Shown here: one piece after another, positions 50,251 through 60,320 of the stretch
Numbering within the stretch: the stretch's first letter is position 1
Layout of the letters: each line of letters opens with the position of its first letter
DNA from: Litchfieldia salsa
Lineage (GTDB): Bacteria; Bacillota; Bacilli; Bacillales; Bacillaceae_L
Assembly: GCF_900104555.1 (NCBI RefSeq)
Contig: NZ_FNJU01000014.1
Coordinates: forward strand, 31,330 to 95,329
Length of the DNA: 64,000 nucleotides
Direction of reading: 5' to 3'
Notes under the pieces: generated by a model
Database searches by the model: none
What the model was told of the DNA's origin: nothing
Seen by the model: only the letters and a program-made list of their open reading frames with translations
Translations under genes and position numbers: made by a program

Positions 50251-53238
50251 ATGGTTAATAAGAGATTGCTATTCAGTGGCGTTGGGGTTTGTACTATTTT
50301 ATTTGCTATTATGTTAGTTTTTTTTTATTCAAATTCTTCACCAACAAGCAAGCTTTCGGAAGAGAGTAAAGCTACGAAGGTGATATCGCCTAAAGAAGAA
50401 GTTCTAGCTCAAGAGTCTATTTTATCTACTGCTACATTAGAGAACATCAAAGGTGAGGTATACATCATTAAGAAGGACTCAAATGATGAAGAACAAATTA
50501 AAGCGTCAAATGAAACGAAACTTGTTCAAGGAGATCGAATTGTAACAAAACAAGATTCAAGTGTAAGGATCGTGTTTAATACAGATCAAAAGACGCTCCT
50601 CGGTGAAAATTCAAATGTAATAATTAAAGAATTACACGACACGAATATAGGACTTCATACTGTATTAACACAAGTTTCTGGATCATTAATGAGTATGGGT
50701 AAACATGATGATTATACTGTTGAGACTGATGGAATGACGGTTACGCCGAATGGAACTAATTTTTATGTAACAATTGATCCTACTACACAACAGACAACGA
50801 TCTTTGTTGCCTCAGGTATTGTGAGTGCTCGACCGCAGGGGAATCAGGGACTGAAGCAAGTCGATATATACCCTAGCCAACAAATTAGCGTTAATCCTCA
50901 ATCAAATAATGATCATGATATAACCTATGGAACAGTTGATATACCGACCTTGGTTTCAATAGCAGATCCAGTCATTCTAGAGGGGTTGCTGAAAAATAAA
51001 GCAGAAATAGACAAGGAGAATCAAGAGCTTGTTGAAGAATTAAACGGAAATACCACTCCCCCTCCTTTATTGAGTGATCCTGCACTGCTTAGGGAGTATC
51101 TATCAAATATTCAAAATATGTTAGGAAACCTTGTATTAGAAGCAAGTAAGCAAAACAAATTTAATAAAGAAGAAATAGAAAACATAATTGATGAGGCAAA
51201 TAAAGAAACCAAAGATTTAAACAATAAGATTGATTTAGATAATGTGAAACCGATTGTTGATTTAGGTAGTATGAATGCTAAAGAAGTGTTAGAAGCAATG
51301 AAAAAACAACAAGAAGCGAATACAGCAAGTGGAATAAATACTCAGCCAAATCCGGTAACCGGTCAAGTAGACAATCAGATAACACAAGAGAAGCAGAAGA
51401 AAATTGAAGAACAACGAAAAGAAATGGAGCAAAAGAAGAAACTTGCAGATCAACTTCAGAAGCAAGCGGAAGAACAAAATAAAAAGAAATTGGAAGAAAT
51501 AAAGAAGAAGGAACTAGAAAAACAAAAGAAGAAATTAGAAGAAATAAAGAAGAAGAAACTAGAAGAACAAAAGAAACTACAGGAACAATTAGAGCGGGAA
51601 AAACAAGAAGCTAGGGAAAAACAATTAGCAAAAGAACTAGAAGATAAGAGAGAACAAGAGGAACTCGACAAGAAAAGTAAAGAATTTCACGATAGTATTT
51701 TACGACTAGAATTAGAAAGTAAAGTCACGAAACTGATTGACCTTAAGCTTAAAGCATCGGATGGGGTAATCGCGATAGATCTAAGTAGTATATTTATCAA
51801 TACACCTTCCGTAACTTATCAGATTATGTCAGCCGATACCAAACTAGTTACAGGAACAATACAAAACTCACAATTATTAATCACGCCTGTATCGATCGGT
51901 GAAACCAAGCTGACTTTTGTCGTCAAATCTGGAGACGTTTCAGTCACAAAAACATTTAATGTTCTTGTAGAAGATGTGCCCCAAAACGGCCCTGTGTCAT
52001 TGAAGTTTTATGACAACGATCCGGTTGCTGGACAATTAGGTGGGGAAATCAATTTAATAAAAGCTGAAGTCGAGGATGATATCACGGGTTATGTTTATTA
52101 TTGGGTGGATGATTCCAAAAATAAACTTGGTATAATTACGACTGTTGATAAATCAGATGTAAGATATACGCTTCCTATGTCTACGTTGGTTCCTGAAGGA
52201 GCAACTGGTATTCTTGCTGTTTCAAGAAACCAAACTGGTGAATCATCAGCATATTCTTATGTTTTGATTAATGATTTGCAAAAGATGCATGTTCAGCCAA
52301 TAGAGAACCAAAAACTAATGGTTGGTCAAACTAAGTTAATAGATTTAAGTCAAACCTTTATAGATGTAACAGGTGGATTTATTGATAGTAATGATTCGTT
52401 ATTTTATCACAACTATCAATTTGAAGAAGAGACAAGTAATGAAGAAGTTGGTCGAGGCTATGTAGATGGTGGATTTCATATAGAAGGTAATCAACCAGGT
52501 ACAACCCAAATTACTATTACATTGACTAATAGAAATACTAGAGAGTCTGTAACTACATCGTTTGAGCTTGTTGTAGAGGAATTGCCATTGCCTGATTACG
52601 GTCCAGGAAAATTGACATTTATTGATATGAATCCTTTAGCTAGACAATTAAGTGGTACTATTAATTTAGAAAAAGCTGAAGATGAGGCAATAATTTCAAG
52701 TTATGTGTTCTACTGGGCAAATAGCAAGAAAGAGAAAATTGGCGACAAGTTGGTTGAAATAGATAAAACGGGTGAAAATATGACCTATTCTTTGCCTCCT
52801 ACTGACATTGTTAATGAAGCCACTGGTATTGTTGCCGTTTCGAAGAATAATACTGGAGAGTCAAGTTTGTATTCTTATCTCGAAATTATTGATCTTCAAC
52901 AGCTGCATGTGAAGACACCTATAGAAACTCAAAGGATCTTAGTTAATGAAACTAAGTTATTGGATTTAAGTCAAACTTTCATTGATGAGACAGGCGAATT
53001 AGTAAATATAAATGATGACTTATTTTATGAAAAGTACGACATAGAATTAACTTCGAATGACGAAGAAGTGGGCCGTGCTTATGATGATGGGGGCTTTCAT
53101 ATAGAGGGGAGCCTTTCGGGCGTAGCTACCATCACTATTAAACTGATAGATAAGCAAAGTGGGGAGTCTGTATCGACAACTTTTGAGTTGGTAGTTGAGG
53201 AAAAACTGCCGCCTATATTTATAATAGGCACTTTATAA
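50251..53238 (+). CDS. Large FecR-domain protein with duplicated Ig-like units
   Basis: 995 residues. N-terminal membrane anchor (~5-26), FecR domain (~62-215; LVQGDRIVTKQDSSVRIVF, VTPNGTNFYV), then a long charged coiled coil of E, K and Q (~370-500), an Ig-like part (~500-575), and two tandem ~205-residue repeats (~578-780 and ~783-988). Each repeat starts with LKFYDNDP or LTFIDMNP and ends FELVVEE. It should sit outside the membrane as a long stalked surface protein. No LPXTG sorting motif is visible, and no sigma factor or TonB system is adjacent. RBS AAAGGAGGA. The function is unknown. Confidence 0.7.
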   Translation: MVNKRLLFSGVGVCTILFAIMLVFFYSNSSPTSKLSEESKATKVISPKEEVLAQESILSTATLENIKGEVYIIKKDSNDEEQIKASNETKLVQGDRIVTKQDSSVRIVFNTDQKTLLGENSNVIIKELHDTNIGLHTVLTQVSGSLMSMGKHDDYTVETDGMTVTPNGTNFYVTIDPTTQQTTIFVASGIVSARPQGNQGLKQVDIYPSQQISVNPQSNNDHDITYGTVDIPTLVSIADPVILEGLLKNKAEIDKENQELVEELNGNTTPPPLLSDPALLREYLSNIQNMLGNLVLEASKQNKFNKEEIENIIDEANKETKDLNNKIDLDNVKPIVDLGSMNAKEVLEAMKKQQEANTASGINTQPNPVTGQVDNQITQEKQKKIEEQRKEMEQKKKLADQLQKQAEEQNKKKLEEIKKKELEKQKKKLEEIKKKKLEEQKKLQEQLEREKQEAREKQLAKELEDKREQEELDKKSKEFHDSILRLELESKVTKLIDLKLKASDGVIAIDLSSIFINTPSVTYQIMSADTKLVTGTIQNSQLLITPVSIGETKLTFVVKSGDVSVTKTFNVLVEDVPQNGPVSLKFYDNDPVAGQLGGEINLIKAEVEDDITGYVYYWVDDSKNKLGIITTVDKSDVRYTLPMSTLVPEGATGILAVSRNQTGESSAYSYVLINDLQKMHVQPIENQKLMVGQTKLIDLSQTFIDVTGGFIDSNDSLFYHNYQFEEETSNEEVGRGYVDGGFHIEGNQPGTTQITITLTNRNTRESVTTSFELVVEELPLPDYGPGKLTFIDMNPLARQLSGTINLEKAEDEAIISSYVFYWANSKKEKIGDKLVEIDKTGENMTYSLPPTDIVNEATGIVAVSKNNTGESSLYSYLEIIDLQQLHVKTPIETQRILVNETKLLDLSQTFIDETGELVNINDDLFYEKYDIELTSNDEEVGRAYDDGGFHIEGSLSGVATITIKLIDKQSGESVSTTFELVVEEKLPPIFIIGTL

Positions 53239-53290
53239 AAAAAGAAGCGTTAAGCCAAATGTTTAGTAAGGTTTAACGCTTCTTTTTTAT
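53239..53290. terminator. Bidirectional terminator
   Basis: AAAGAAGCGTTAAGCC pairs with GGTTTAACGCTTCTTT, with A and T runs. It serves the convergent FecR and DUF3231 genes; the stop codon of the latter lies in it. Confidence 0.85.
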
Positions 53291-54300
53291 GAATACTTAT
53301 TTTCATCTTTTGCTAAATGTTCACGATCTATTGCTTGAGGAGGTCTTTCAAACCATTCATTTTTAATCATTAAATTAAGACCATCCTCGGCAAAAAGGCC
53401 AATGTCTTTTATCAATTTGCTATATTTAGTTGCAATATCACGTCTCATGCTAAGAGCAAGAGATCCTCCTATATTGCCAACTCCAATTGCGTTTAATTGG
53501 CAAATATGAAAGAGCATTAGTTTATCGGAAAAAGGTGGTATGGTGGAATCGTTGACTTCTGTATCCCATGTCATTGGTGAAGGAAGAGTACTTTCTTCTA
53601 ATAAAGTGCGGTATGTATCAATTTGAGAACGCGCAACTTCAATACCTCTTATGAAATAGCTACGCAATTCTTCAGATCGAACTGTTTGCGCAAATCCAAT
53701 TAATAACGCTTTTCCATATGCGTTATTCGTGTTCAAAAAAATATGAGCAATTTCCTCAGCAGAAAGTGTTCGTCTTTCTCCAAACCAACCCTTTAAAAAG
53801 CTCCCTTTTTTAACAAAAGAAGGTTCCTTAGGAGTAGCGATATAAGGAGCTCGAATAAATACTCCTTTAGAAAGCATAACCTCTTTTGAACGATCTTCTA
53901 CTTCAGTTGAATCTAACAAAAATTTATAATAAAGCTCTCTTATATCTTTCCGTGCCCCCATTGAAAAGGCCATTCCATTTGCAGCAATACCTGCTTTCCC
54001 TAAATTACGGACAAAATATAGCATATATGTGTCCGAATACAATTTGGGAGCTTCTAAGTTAACCTCGTCCATCGTATATCCGAATGGAATAGGATAGTTT
54101 TCTTGTTTGTAAATCTCTGTTACTGATGATAAATGTTCTTTGGCTTTTTCTAATGATATATCAATAATTTCTTTAATCTCTAGATCCTCAACAATCCGAC
54201 TAAAATATGTAAGGACAGGAATTGAAGCACTCTCATTCATATAAGATGCCCATAAATAACCTATTTCAGCTGAAGTTAATTCAATATTATGTAATTTCAT
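53287..54300 (-). CDS. DUF3231 family protein
   Basis: 337 residues in two similar helical halves. Half one has LTSAEIGYLWASYMNESAS and half two LSAEEIAHIFLNTNNAYGK; both end with a segment of ...MARRDIxxxY type (MGARKDIRELYYKFL and SMRRDIATKYSKLI). This is DUF3231, common in spore-formers, often near germination or coat genes, function unknown. I start it at 54300, where GGAGGT precedes the ATG; an upstream start at 54315 has none. Confidence 0.85.
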   Translation of the reverse strand: MKLHNIELTSAEIGYLWASYMNESASIPVLTYFSRIVEDLEIKEIIDISLEKAKEHLSSVTEIYKQENYPIPFGYTMDEVNLEAPKLYSDTYMLYFVRNLGKAGIAANGMAFSMGARKDIRELYYKFLLDSTEVEDRSKEVMLSKGVFIRAPYIATPKEPSFVKKGSFLKGWFGERRTLSAEEIAHIFLNTNNAYGKALLIGFAQTVRSEELRSYFIRGIEVARSQIDTYRTLLEESTLPSPMTWDTEVNDSTIPPFSDKLMLFHICQLNAIGVGNIGGSLALSMRRDIATKYSKLIKDIGLFAEDGLNLMIKNEWFERPPQAIDREHLAKDENKYS

Positions 54301-54573
54301 ACACACTACCTCCAATAAAGCTTGTTAGAGATAGTTTTTACATTATGTTCTGTAATTATTTGTAATTTACGGTAGAGTGTGATGAATATTTAAATTCTGT
54401 TGTGTTTTATTCTTAGGTTTCAACTGCAAAATCGATCGTTTGATGAATTTTTAATTGACAAATATTTTTCAGTGACCTTCTATTTTTGTTTCTTTTAAAT
54501 ATATTAACTGAAAGGGATATGTTGAATTGGCAAAAAAAAATGATAGAGTAGTTAGTGTATAGGGGGTAATGAG

Positions 54574-55404
54574 ATGAATATTGGATTTTTTAATGGTGAA
54601 TTTATTGATATCAACAAGGCTGTCATACCTATTGATGAACGGGGTCATCAATTTGGTGATGGTGTCTATGAGGTAGTGAAGACCTATCATTCAGTTCCTT
54701 TATTACTAGATGAACATTTGGAGCGTTTTGAAAAGAGTGCAACTGCCATTCATATAAGACTACCATATAAAAAGGCAGAACTTAAAAGCATTATTGTTGA
54801 AGGAATTGAAAGAGCTGGATTGGAGAATGCTGAGGTTTATTTCCAGGTAACAAGAGGAATTGCACCTAGAAACCATTTGTTTCCAGATGTCCCACCATCA
54901 TTCACATTAACTGTGAAACCAGCAAGAAAGATAGCTGAACGGAATTATGAGTCAGGAGTACAAACTATTATTGTTGAAGATGATCGCTGGGCAAAATGTC
55001 ATATAAAATCTCTGAATTTATTGCCAAACATTCTGGCAAAACAGAATGCTGTTAACAGTGGTAACTTTGAAGCAATCTATGAAAAAGATGGTTTTATTGC
55101 AGAAGGAACGAGTAGTAATGTGTTTGTTGTCAAAAATGCTGTTCTATATACAACACCACTTACTAGCAATATTTTACCAGGGATAACAAGAGAAGCGATC
55201 TTACAAATTGCAAAAGAAGAAGGAATTGAGAGTAAGGAAGAAAGATTTACCAAGGACTTTTTAATGAATGCGGATGAGGCTTTTATTTCAAGTACATCAG
55301 TCGAAGTGCTACCGATTCGAACGGTGGATGGACAGATTATTGGTAGTGGTAATCCAGGGGAAATGACTAAAAAGTTGCACCAATTATTTAAGGGATTATG
55401 TTAG
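54574..55404 (+). CDS. dat: D-alanine aminotransferase
   Basis: 276 residues, fold-type IV PLP enzyme. Pyridoxal lysine in CHIKSLNLLPNILAK (~146), N-terminal FNGEFIDINKAVIPIDERGH and QFGDGVYE typical of Dat, and EGTSSNVFVV plus ILPGITREAIL in the C-terminal half. Interconverts D-alanine and pyruvate with D-glutamate, supplying D-glutamate for peptidoglycan. RBS AGGGGGTAATGAG. Monocistronic with a terminator. Confidence 0.93.
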   Translation: MNIGFFNGEFIDINKAVIPIDERGHQFGDGVYEVVKTYHSVPLLLDEHLERFEKSATAIHIRLPYKKAELKSIIVEGIERAGLENAEVYFQVTRGIAPRNHLFPDVPPSFTLTVKPARKIAERNYESGVQTIIVEDDRWAKCHIKSLNLLPNILAKQNAVNSGNFEAIYEKDGFIAEGTSSNVFVVKNAVLYTTPLTSNILPGITREAILQIAKEEGIESKEERFTKDFLMNADEAFISSTSVEVLPIRTVDGQIIGSGNPGEMTKKLHQLFKGLC

Positions 55405-55417
55405 GTATAGGAGGATC

Positions 55418-55443
55418 GAGACAGGATAAATCCTGTCTTTTTT
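55418..55443 (+). terminator. Terminator of dat
   Basis: AGACAGGA-TAAA-TCCTGTCT followed by TTTT. Confidence 0.85.
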
Positions 55444-55620
55444 AGTATGTTCTTTTAAATGTAATTGTAACGTTGTCGTTATTTAAGTGAATTAATGGTT
55501 ATAGGATTAACGTATATATAAAGTATTTACATTTTTCTTACATAATTTAGAGGTTTTTATAATTATTTTTCGAATATATAGGTATTATCGATGGAATTAT
55601 AGTCTGCTAGGGGGAATAAG

Positions 55621-56583
55621 ATGTCACAGCTTGAAATACTTCATCCAGTATTAGGGAGAGTTATTGAAAATATCGAAAAAGTAATGATTGGTAAAAGAGA
55701 TGTGGCGACATTGAGTTTAGTTGCTTTATTAGCCGAGGGTCATGTTTTATTAGAAGATGTTCCTGGGGTAGGTAAAACAATGATGGTACGTGCCCTTGCT
55801 AAATCTGTTAGTGCTGATTTCAAAAGACTTCAATTTACACCAGATTTATTACCTTCTGATGTAACTGGTGTCTCTATTTATAATCCGAAGGAACAACAAT
55901 TTGAATTTCGGGCAGGGCCGATTATGGGGAATATTGTTCTTGCTGATGAAATAAATCGAACCTCCCCTAAGACACAATCTGCTTTGTTAGAAGGTATGGA
56001 AGAAAGTAGTGTAACAGTCGATGGTGTCACGAGATCACTTCCTAGGCCATTTTTTGTTATGGCTACACAAAATCCAATCGAGTATGAAGGAACATACCCT
56101 TTACCTGAGGCTCAATTAGATCGTTTCTTATTAAAGTTAAAAATGGGCTATCCGACCGCAAATGAAGAAATGGAAGTGTTAAATCGAGCTGAAAAAATGA
56201 AACCGATTAATACATTGCAATCGGTTATCACGATTGAGGAACTGAGTGTGCTTCAAGAACAGGTAAAAGAGATTTATGTTGATGAAACAATAAAACAATA
56301 TATTATCGATTTAGTTGCTAGAACTAGAAATCATCCTTCTATTTACTTGGGTTCAAGTCCGCGTGGTTCAATTGCATTAATGAAAACTTCCCAAGCGCTT
56401 GCTTTAATTAATGGACGTGATTTTGTTCTTCCTGATGATGTGAAATTCCTAGCTCAGTTCGTTTTGCCACATAGAATCATCCTGAAGTCTGAAGCTAAAT
56501 TCGAGGGTATGACAGCTGATCATGTTATTTCCAAGGTAATAGATCGCACGCCTGTACCTGTCCAAAGGTCGTTGAATCGTTAA
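55621..56583 (+). CDS. yeaC: MoxR-family AAA+ ATPase (YeaC)
   Basis: 320 residues. Walker A EDVPGVGKTMM (~46-56), Walker B IVLADEINRTSPKTQ (~108-122), sensor region FFVMATQNPIEYEGTYPLPE and arginine finger area QLDRFLLKLKMGYP. MoxR ATPases act as chaperones with the DUF58 protein that follows. The order MoxR-DUF58-transglutaminase upstream of guaA matches B. subtilis yeaC-yeaD-yebA. RBS AGGGGGAA. Stop is directly followed by the next ATG. Confidence 0.92.
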   Translation: MSQLEILHPVLGRVIENIEKVMIGKRDVATLSLVALLAEGHVLLEDVPGVGKTMMVRALAKSVSADFKRLQFTPDLLPSDVTGVSIYNPKEQQFEFRAGPIMGNIVLADEINRTSPKTQSALLEGMEESSVTVDGVTRSLPRPFFVMATQNPIEYEGTYPLPEAQLDRFLLKLKMGYPTANEEMEVLNRAEKMKPINTLQSVITIEELSVLQEQVKEIYVDETIKQYIIDLVARTRNHPSIYLGSSPRGSIALMKTSQALALINGRDFVLPDDVKFLAQFVLPHRIILKSEAKFEGMTADHVISKVIDRTPVPVQRSLNR

Positions 56584-57801
56584 ATGAAATCTATATTTAT
56601 GTTTATAAAACGGGCTGGAAACCTAGGGTTAATTATTTTTTTGATCACAGTCACCTTCATATATGCCATGTTTCAGGGTGGATTTGTTAGTTGGTTTTTA
56701 TTTTATAGTTTTCTGCCAGTTGGGTTGTATTCATTTTTGATTGCAGTTTATCCCATTTCCTCAATGGATGTTAAAAGACTAACAAATCAAACTGAGTATT
56801 CAGCGGGTGAGAAACTAGTAGGAACTATTACAATTAATAGAAAGTTTCCTTTGCCTCTTGTTTACATGGTTGTTGAAGAAGTCCTTCCATCTGAATTGAA
56901 GTATCATGAAAAGGGTCAAAAATCAAAGGTGTTATTATTTCCTTGGTTTAAGCGAAACTTAACCTTTAACTATGTGTTTGATTCTATTCCAAGAGGAGAA
57001 CATCTTTTTACTGAGATTCGAGTAAGGACTGGGGATTTATTTGGATTAGTAGAGAAGCAAGCAGTATTTCCAATTGAACAGAAGTTTTTAGTTTATCCAA
57101 AGTGCTATGACCTCATCTATCGTCAAGTAGAAAGTCGGTTTGAACAAGGTGCAACGGCTTCCAATGTAAATCTTCAGAGAGATACAACTATTGCGATAGG
57201 GATTAGAGATTATAAGCCTGGTGATCGATTTTCATGGATTGATTGGAAATCATCTGCACGTAAAAATGAAATTATGACAAAGGAATTTGAACAACAACAA
57301 AGTCATGATGTTGTTCTCTTTTTAGACCGAACCCCTTCTAGAGAATTTGAACAGTCCGTTACGTTTCTAACGTCGTTAGTTAGGTCGATTCTAAAAAAAG
57401 GAGCACAATTGTCTCTCATATCAATCGGTGAAGAACAATCTATTTTCCCTTTAAGGGGAGGGGAAACCCAACAACAGCAGATTTTTTATCATTTAGCAAA
57501 GGTGAAATCGGACAGCTCTGTTCCATTTTCAATCACGATTGATTCGGAAATGAAAAAAATCTATCAAGGAATTACCTTTATGTTTGTGACCAGTAGGTTG
57601 ACATCAGATTTTGTTCGTGCACTTGAACGCCTTTCGTTTAGGAGAGCTAATCTTCTTGTTTTTGTAGCGAAGGAAAAGGGGGCGCAATTATTACAACTAG
57701 AAATCGGGTTAATTGAAACGTTAAGAAGGAGAAGCGTGGTGGTGAAGGTTGTTTATGAGGGTCACTATACTGATGTTTTTCTTGAGGTGAGCAATTCATG
57801 A
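56584..57801 (+). CDS. yeaD: DUF58 / von Willebrand-like protein (YeaD)
   Basis: 405 residues. Two N-terminal membrane segments (~8-60), then an extracytoplasmic-like beta region and DUF58 core RDYKPGDRFSWIDWKSSARK (~212-231), followed by a vWA-like fold with VVLFLDRTPS. Partner of the MoxR ATPase. Begins directly after the yeaC stop and overlaps the next gene by 4 bp (ATGA), indicating coupled translation. Confidence 0.88.
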   Translation: MKSIFMFIKRAGNLGLIIFLITVTFIYAMFQGGFVSWFLFYSFLPVGLYSFLIAVYPISSMDVKRLTNQTEYSAGEKLVGTITINRKFPLPLVYMVVEEVLPSELKYHEKGQKSKVLLFPWFKRNLTFNYVFDSIPRGEHLFTEIRVRTGDLFGLVEKQAVFPIEQKFLVYPKCYDLIYRQVESRFEQGATASNVNLQRDTTIAIGIRDYKPGDRFSWIDWKSSARKNEIMTKEFEQQQSHDVVLFLDRTPSREFEQSVTFLTSLVRSILKKGAQLSLISIGEEQSIFPLRGGETQQQQIFYHLAKVKSDSSVPFSITIDSEMKKIYQGITFMFVTSRLTSDFVRALERLSFRRANLLVFVAKEKGAQLLQLEIGLIETLRRRSVVVKVVYEGHYTDVFLEVSNS

Positions 57802-59996
57802 CTTCAATAGTGAATAGAAATATAACGGGATTCATATTAAGTGTTTTTGGTGTTTTATTATTGTCTGAATGGCTGAGACCATTAACTGTAGTTACAGATA
57901 CAGGGAAAATCTATGTGTTTGTCCTGTTTATTGGACTCTGTTTTATTCTATCTTTCTTGAAGATAAAAAGTTGGATTTCTATTTTAATTAAGGTTTTTAC
58001 AATACTGTTTTTATTAAATCACACCTATTATGAAGAAGCGTTATTTAATTTTGAATGGATCTACTTATTTTCTTATGACTTAGGGCAAAACATAAAACTA
58101 GTATTTGCAGCAGAATGGCTGGAGATGTCAGCCCTCTTCCGAAGTTTCCTGTTTTTTATTTTACTGTGGTTAATGAGCTATTTGGTTTTCTATTGGATGA
58201 TTGTACAAAAAAGGATTTTCTTGTTCTTTATGATTACGGTCATATATATAACAGTTCTGGATACTTTTAGTCCTTATGATGCAGAAGGTTCAATCATCCG
58301 ATTAGTCTTGTTTGGATTTCTGATGCTCGGGTTAGTAAATCTTAAACGTGTGATAGATAGTGAAAAGTTAACCGCCTTAAAGGGGGTCTTCACTAAGTGG
58401 TTGATTCCTCTAATTATAGTCATTTTCTTTACGAGTACTGTTGGTTATCTTGCTCCTAAGGCTGCCCCACAGTGGCCAGATCCTGTTCCGTTTTTAAAGG
58501 GGTATGGAAAAGGTGGTATTGCTCCTGGTGGAGGAAATGGAATCAAAAAAATTGGATATGGAACAAATGATTCCTATTTAGGTGGACCGTTTATTCCGGA
58601 TGATACACCGGTGTTTCGGGCAGGTGTTGAAAAGAGGCATTATTGGAGAGTAGAAACGAAGGATTTGTATACTGGTAAAGGTTGGGAAGCATCCAATAAC
58701 TATAAAGATAAATTATTCACAGAGGATAATGACGTTCTAAGTTGGTTCGAAGCCGGAGCAGATAGAGAGTATTATGAAGCAGATATAGAGGTAATGAAAT
58801 TATCTTCTCATATTACTTACCCAACAGGTCTTTTGTCGGTAGGTGGACATGACTATCCAGACATCCAATTTAGTGTAGATCCTGTTACTGAAAAAATTGT
58901 TAGCAAACAATATAGTGATTCTGTTTCATTCCAACGATACTCCTTAACATATGAACAACCCGTTTATCTAGTTCAAGACGTTCAGTCAGTAAATTCAAAG
59001 GGTGGCCTTGAGTTGGATGATCAATTCTTTGAAACATATACACAGCTTCCAGATGAGTTACCACAGAGAGTTAAAGATCTTGCTCTAGATATCACCAAGG
59101 AAAAAACAAGTAGATATGACAAGGTAGTGGCGGTGGAGCGATATTTTAAAGAGGCTCAATTTTTGTATGACACGAAAAATGTTGCTGTTCCCGGTAGAAA
59201 TGACGATTATGTAGACCAATTCTTATTTGAAACACAGACGGGTTATTGCGATAACTTTTCCACGGCTATGATTGTGTTATTACGTTCACTAGATATACCA
59301 GCGCGTTGGGTGAAGGGTTATAGTGAAGGGACATATATTGAGACGGTTAATGAAAACTATCGTGTGTTCGAGATTACAAATAATAATGCACATTCATGGG
59401 TTGAGGTTTATTTCCCTAACTTTGGTTGGATTGAATTTGAACCAACAAAAGGATTTAGTAACTTGTCTAACTTTGTTTACAATACTTCTACAACAGCTGT
59501 AAACCCGAACACACAGGAAGTTGATACTCAAACACCTTCTCATGAGTTAGTGGAAGAGGTTACACCGGAAGTACCTGAAGATGAGGTTGACACTTCAGTA
59601 GATTCTACTAGTGATAAAAGGATAAATGTGTCGTGGAAGGATATTTCAATCTATATTCTGACCGTCGTTTTTATAGCTTATGTTCTCCTTAAAACAAGGT
59701 TGAGATGGCTGCCGTTGTTAGCGGTTGTTCGCTACAAGTACAGTAAAGATGTTTTTGTTTATTTTAAAGCGTATCCAGCACTGTTAAACCAATTGGAGAG
59801 AGTAGGCCTGAAGCGGCAAAAGGGTCAGACATTAAGAGAATTTGCAACATATGTGGATAAGTTTTACCGATCAGAGGATATGCAAAAACTTACTAGAAGT
59901 TATGAGAGAGCACTTTATAAAAATGACAATGCTAGAAAAGAGTGGGAAGAATCGATTGAATTGTGGGAAAATTTAATCAAAAAAGTATCATCTTGA
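57798..59996 (+). CDS. yebA: Membrane transglutaminase-like protein (YebA)
   Basis: 732 residues. About six N-terminal membrane segments (to ~215), a transglutaminase core with the cysteine in TGYCDNFSTAMIVLLRSL (~475), histidine in NAHSWVEVYFPNFGWIEFEP (~533) and the following acidic residue, then one more membrane segment and a cytoplasmic DUF4129-like tail. Probably a surface peptidase or cross-linking activity in cell envelope maintenance; substrate unknown. Last gene of the operon. Confidence 0.88.
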   Translation: MTSIVNRNITGFILSVFGVLLLSEWLRPLTVVTDTGKIYVFVLFIGLCFILSFLKIKSWISILIKVFTILFLLNHTYYEEALFNFEWIYLFSYDLGQNIKLVFAAEWLEMSALFRSFLFFILLWLMSYLVFYWMIVQKRIFLFFMITVIYITVLDTFSPYDAEGSIIRLVLFGFLMLGLVNLKRVIDSEKLTALKGVFTKWLIPLIIVIFFTSTVGYLAPKAAPQWPDPVPFLKGYGKGGIAPGGGNGIKKIGYGTNDSYLGGPFIPDDTPVFRAGVEKRHYWRVETKDLYTGKGWEASNNYKDKLFTEDNDVLSWFEAGADREYYEADIEVMKLSSHITYPTGLLSVGGHDYPDIQFSVDPVTEKIVSKQYSDSVSFQRYSLTYEQPVYLVQDVQSVNSKGGLELDDQFFETYTQLPDELPQRVKDLALDITKEKTSRYDKVVAVERYFKEAQFLYDTKNVAVPGRNDDYVDQFLFETQTGYCDNFSTAMIVLLRSLDIPARWVKGYSEGTYIETVNENYRVFEITNNNAHSWVEVYFPNFGWIEFEPTKGFSNLSNFVYNTSTTAVNPNTQEVDTQTPSHELVEEVTPEVPEDEVDTSVDSTSDKRINVSWKDISIYILTVVFIAYVLLKTRLRWLPLLAVVRYKYSKDVFVYFKAYPALLNQLERVGLKRQKGQTLREFATYVDKFYRSEDMQKLTRSYERALYKNDNARKEWEESIELWENLIKKVSS

Positions 59997-60045
59997 CCGA
60001 ATGGTCTAACAGATATAGAATTAACTCAAATTGAACAAGAAGAAT

Positions 60046-60116
60046 CCTTCATATATACTCGACAATATGGGTCGAACGTTTCTACCAGATCACCGTAAAT
60101 GATCTGACTATGAAGG
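60046..60116 (+). promoter_or_regulatory. Guanine riboswitch upstream of guaA
   Basis: P1 arms CCTTCATA (60046-60053) and TATGAAGG (60109-60116). The conserved core is ACGTTTCTACCAGATCACCG, TAAATGATCTGACTATG. The C in GACTAT at the specificity position marks guanine, not adenine (which has GATTAT). A terminator follows. Confidence 0.93.
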
Positions 60117-60136
60117 CAGCTTTCTATTTGAGTATA

Positions 60137-60180
60137 AAAACTAGAATTCTGCCTTTTTAGGGGGATTCTAGTTTTTTTAT
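60137..60180 (+). terminator. Riboswitch-controlled terminator of guaA
   Basis: AAAACTAGAAT pairs with ATTCTAGTTTT, followed by TTTAT. It lies between the aptamer and guaA and is the expected off-state structure when guanine is bound. Confidence 0.85.
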
Positions 60181-60320
60181 ATTTAACTTGTTATTCTTTG
60201 TATAGGTAACTTGGTAAATAACCAGTCTAACGGTTTGTTTCTATTCTTCTTAAATTGGTTTTCTTTATTACGGGAATGACGATCATTATAAGAAGTGACA
60301 ATTTATTTTGGGGTGATGAA

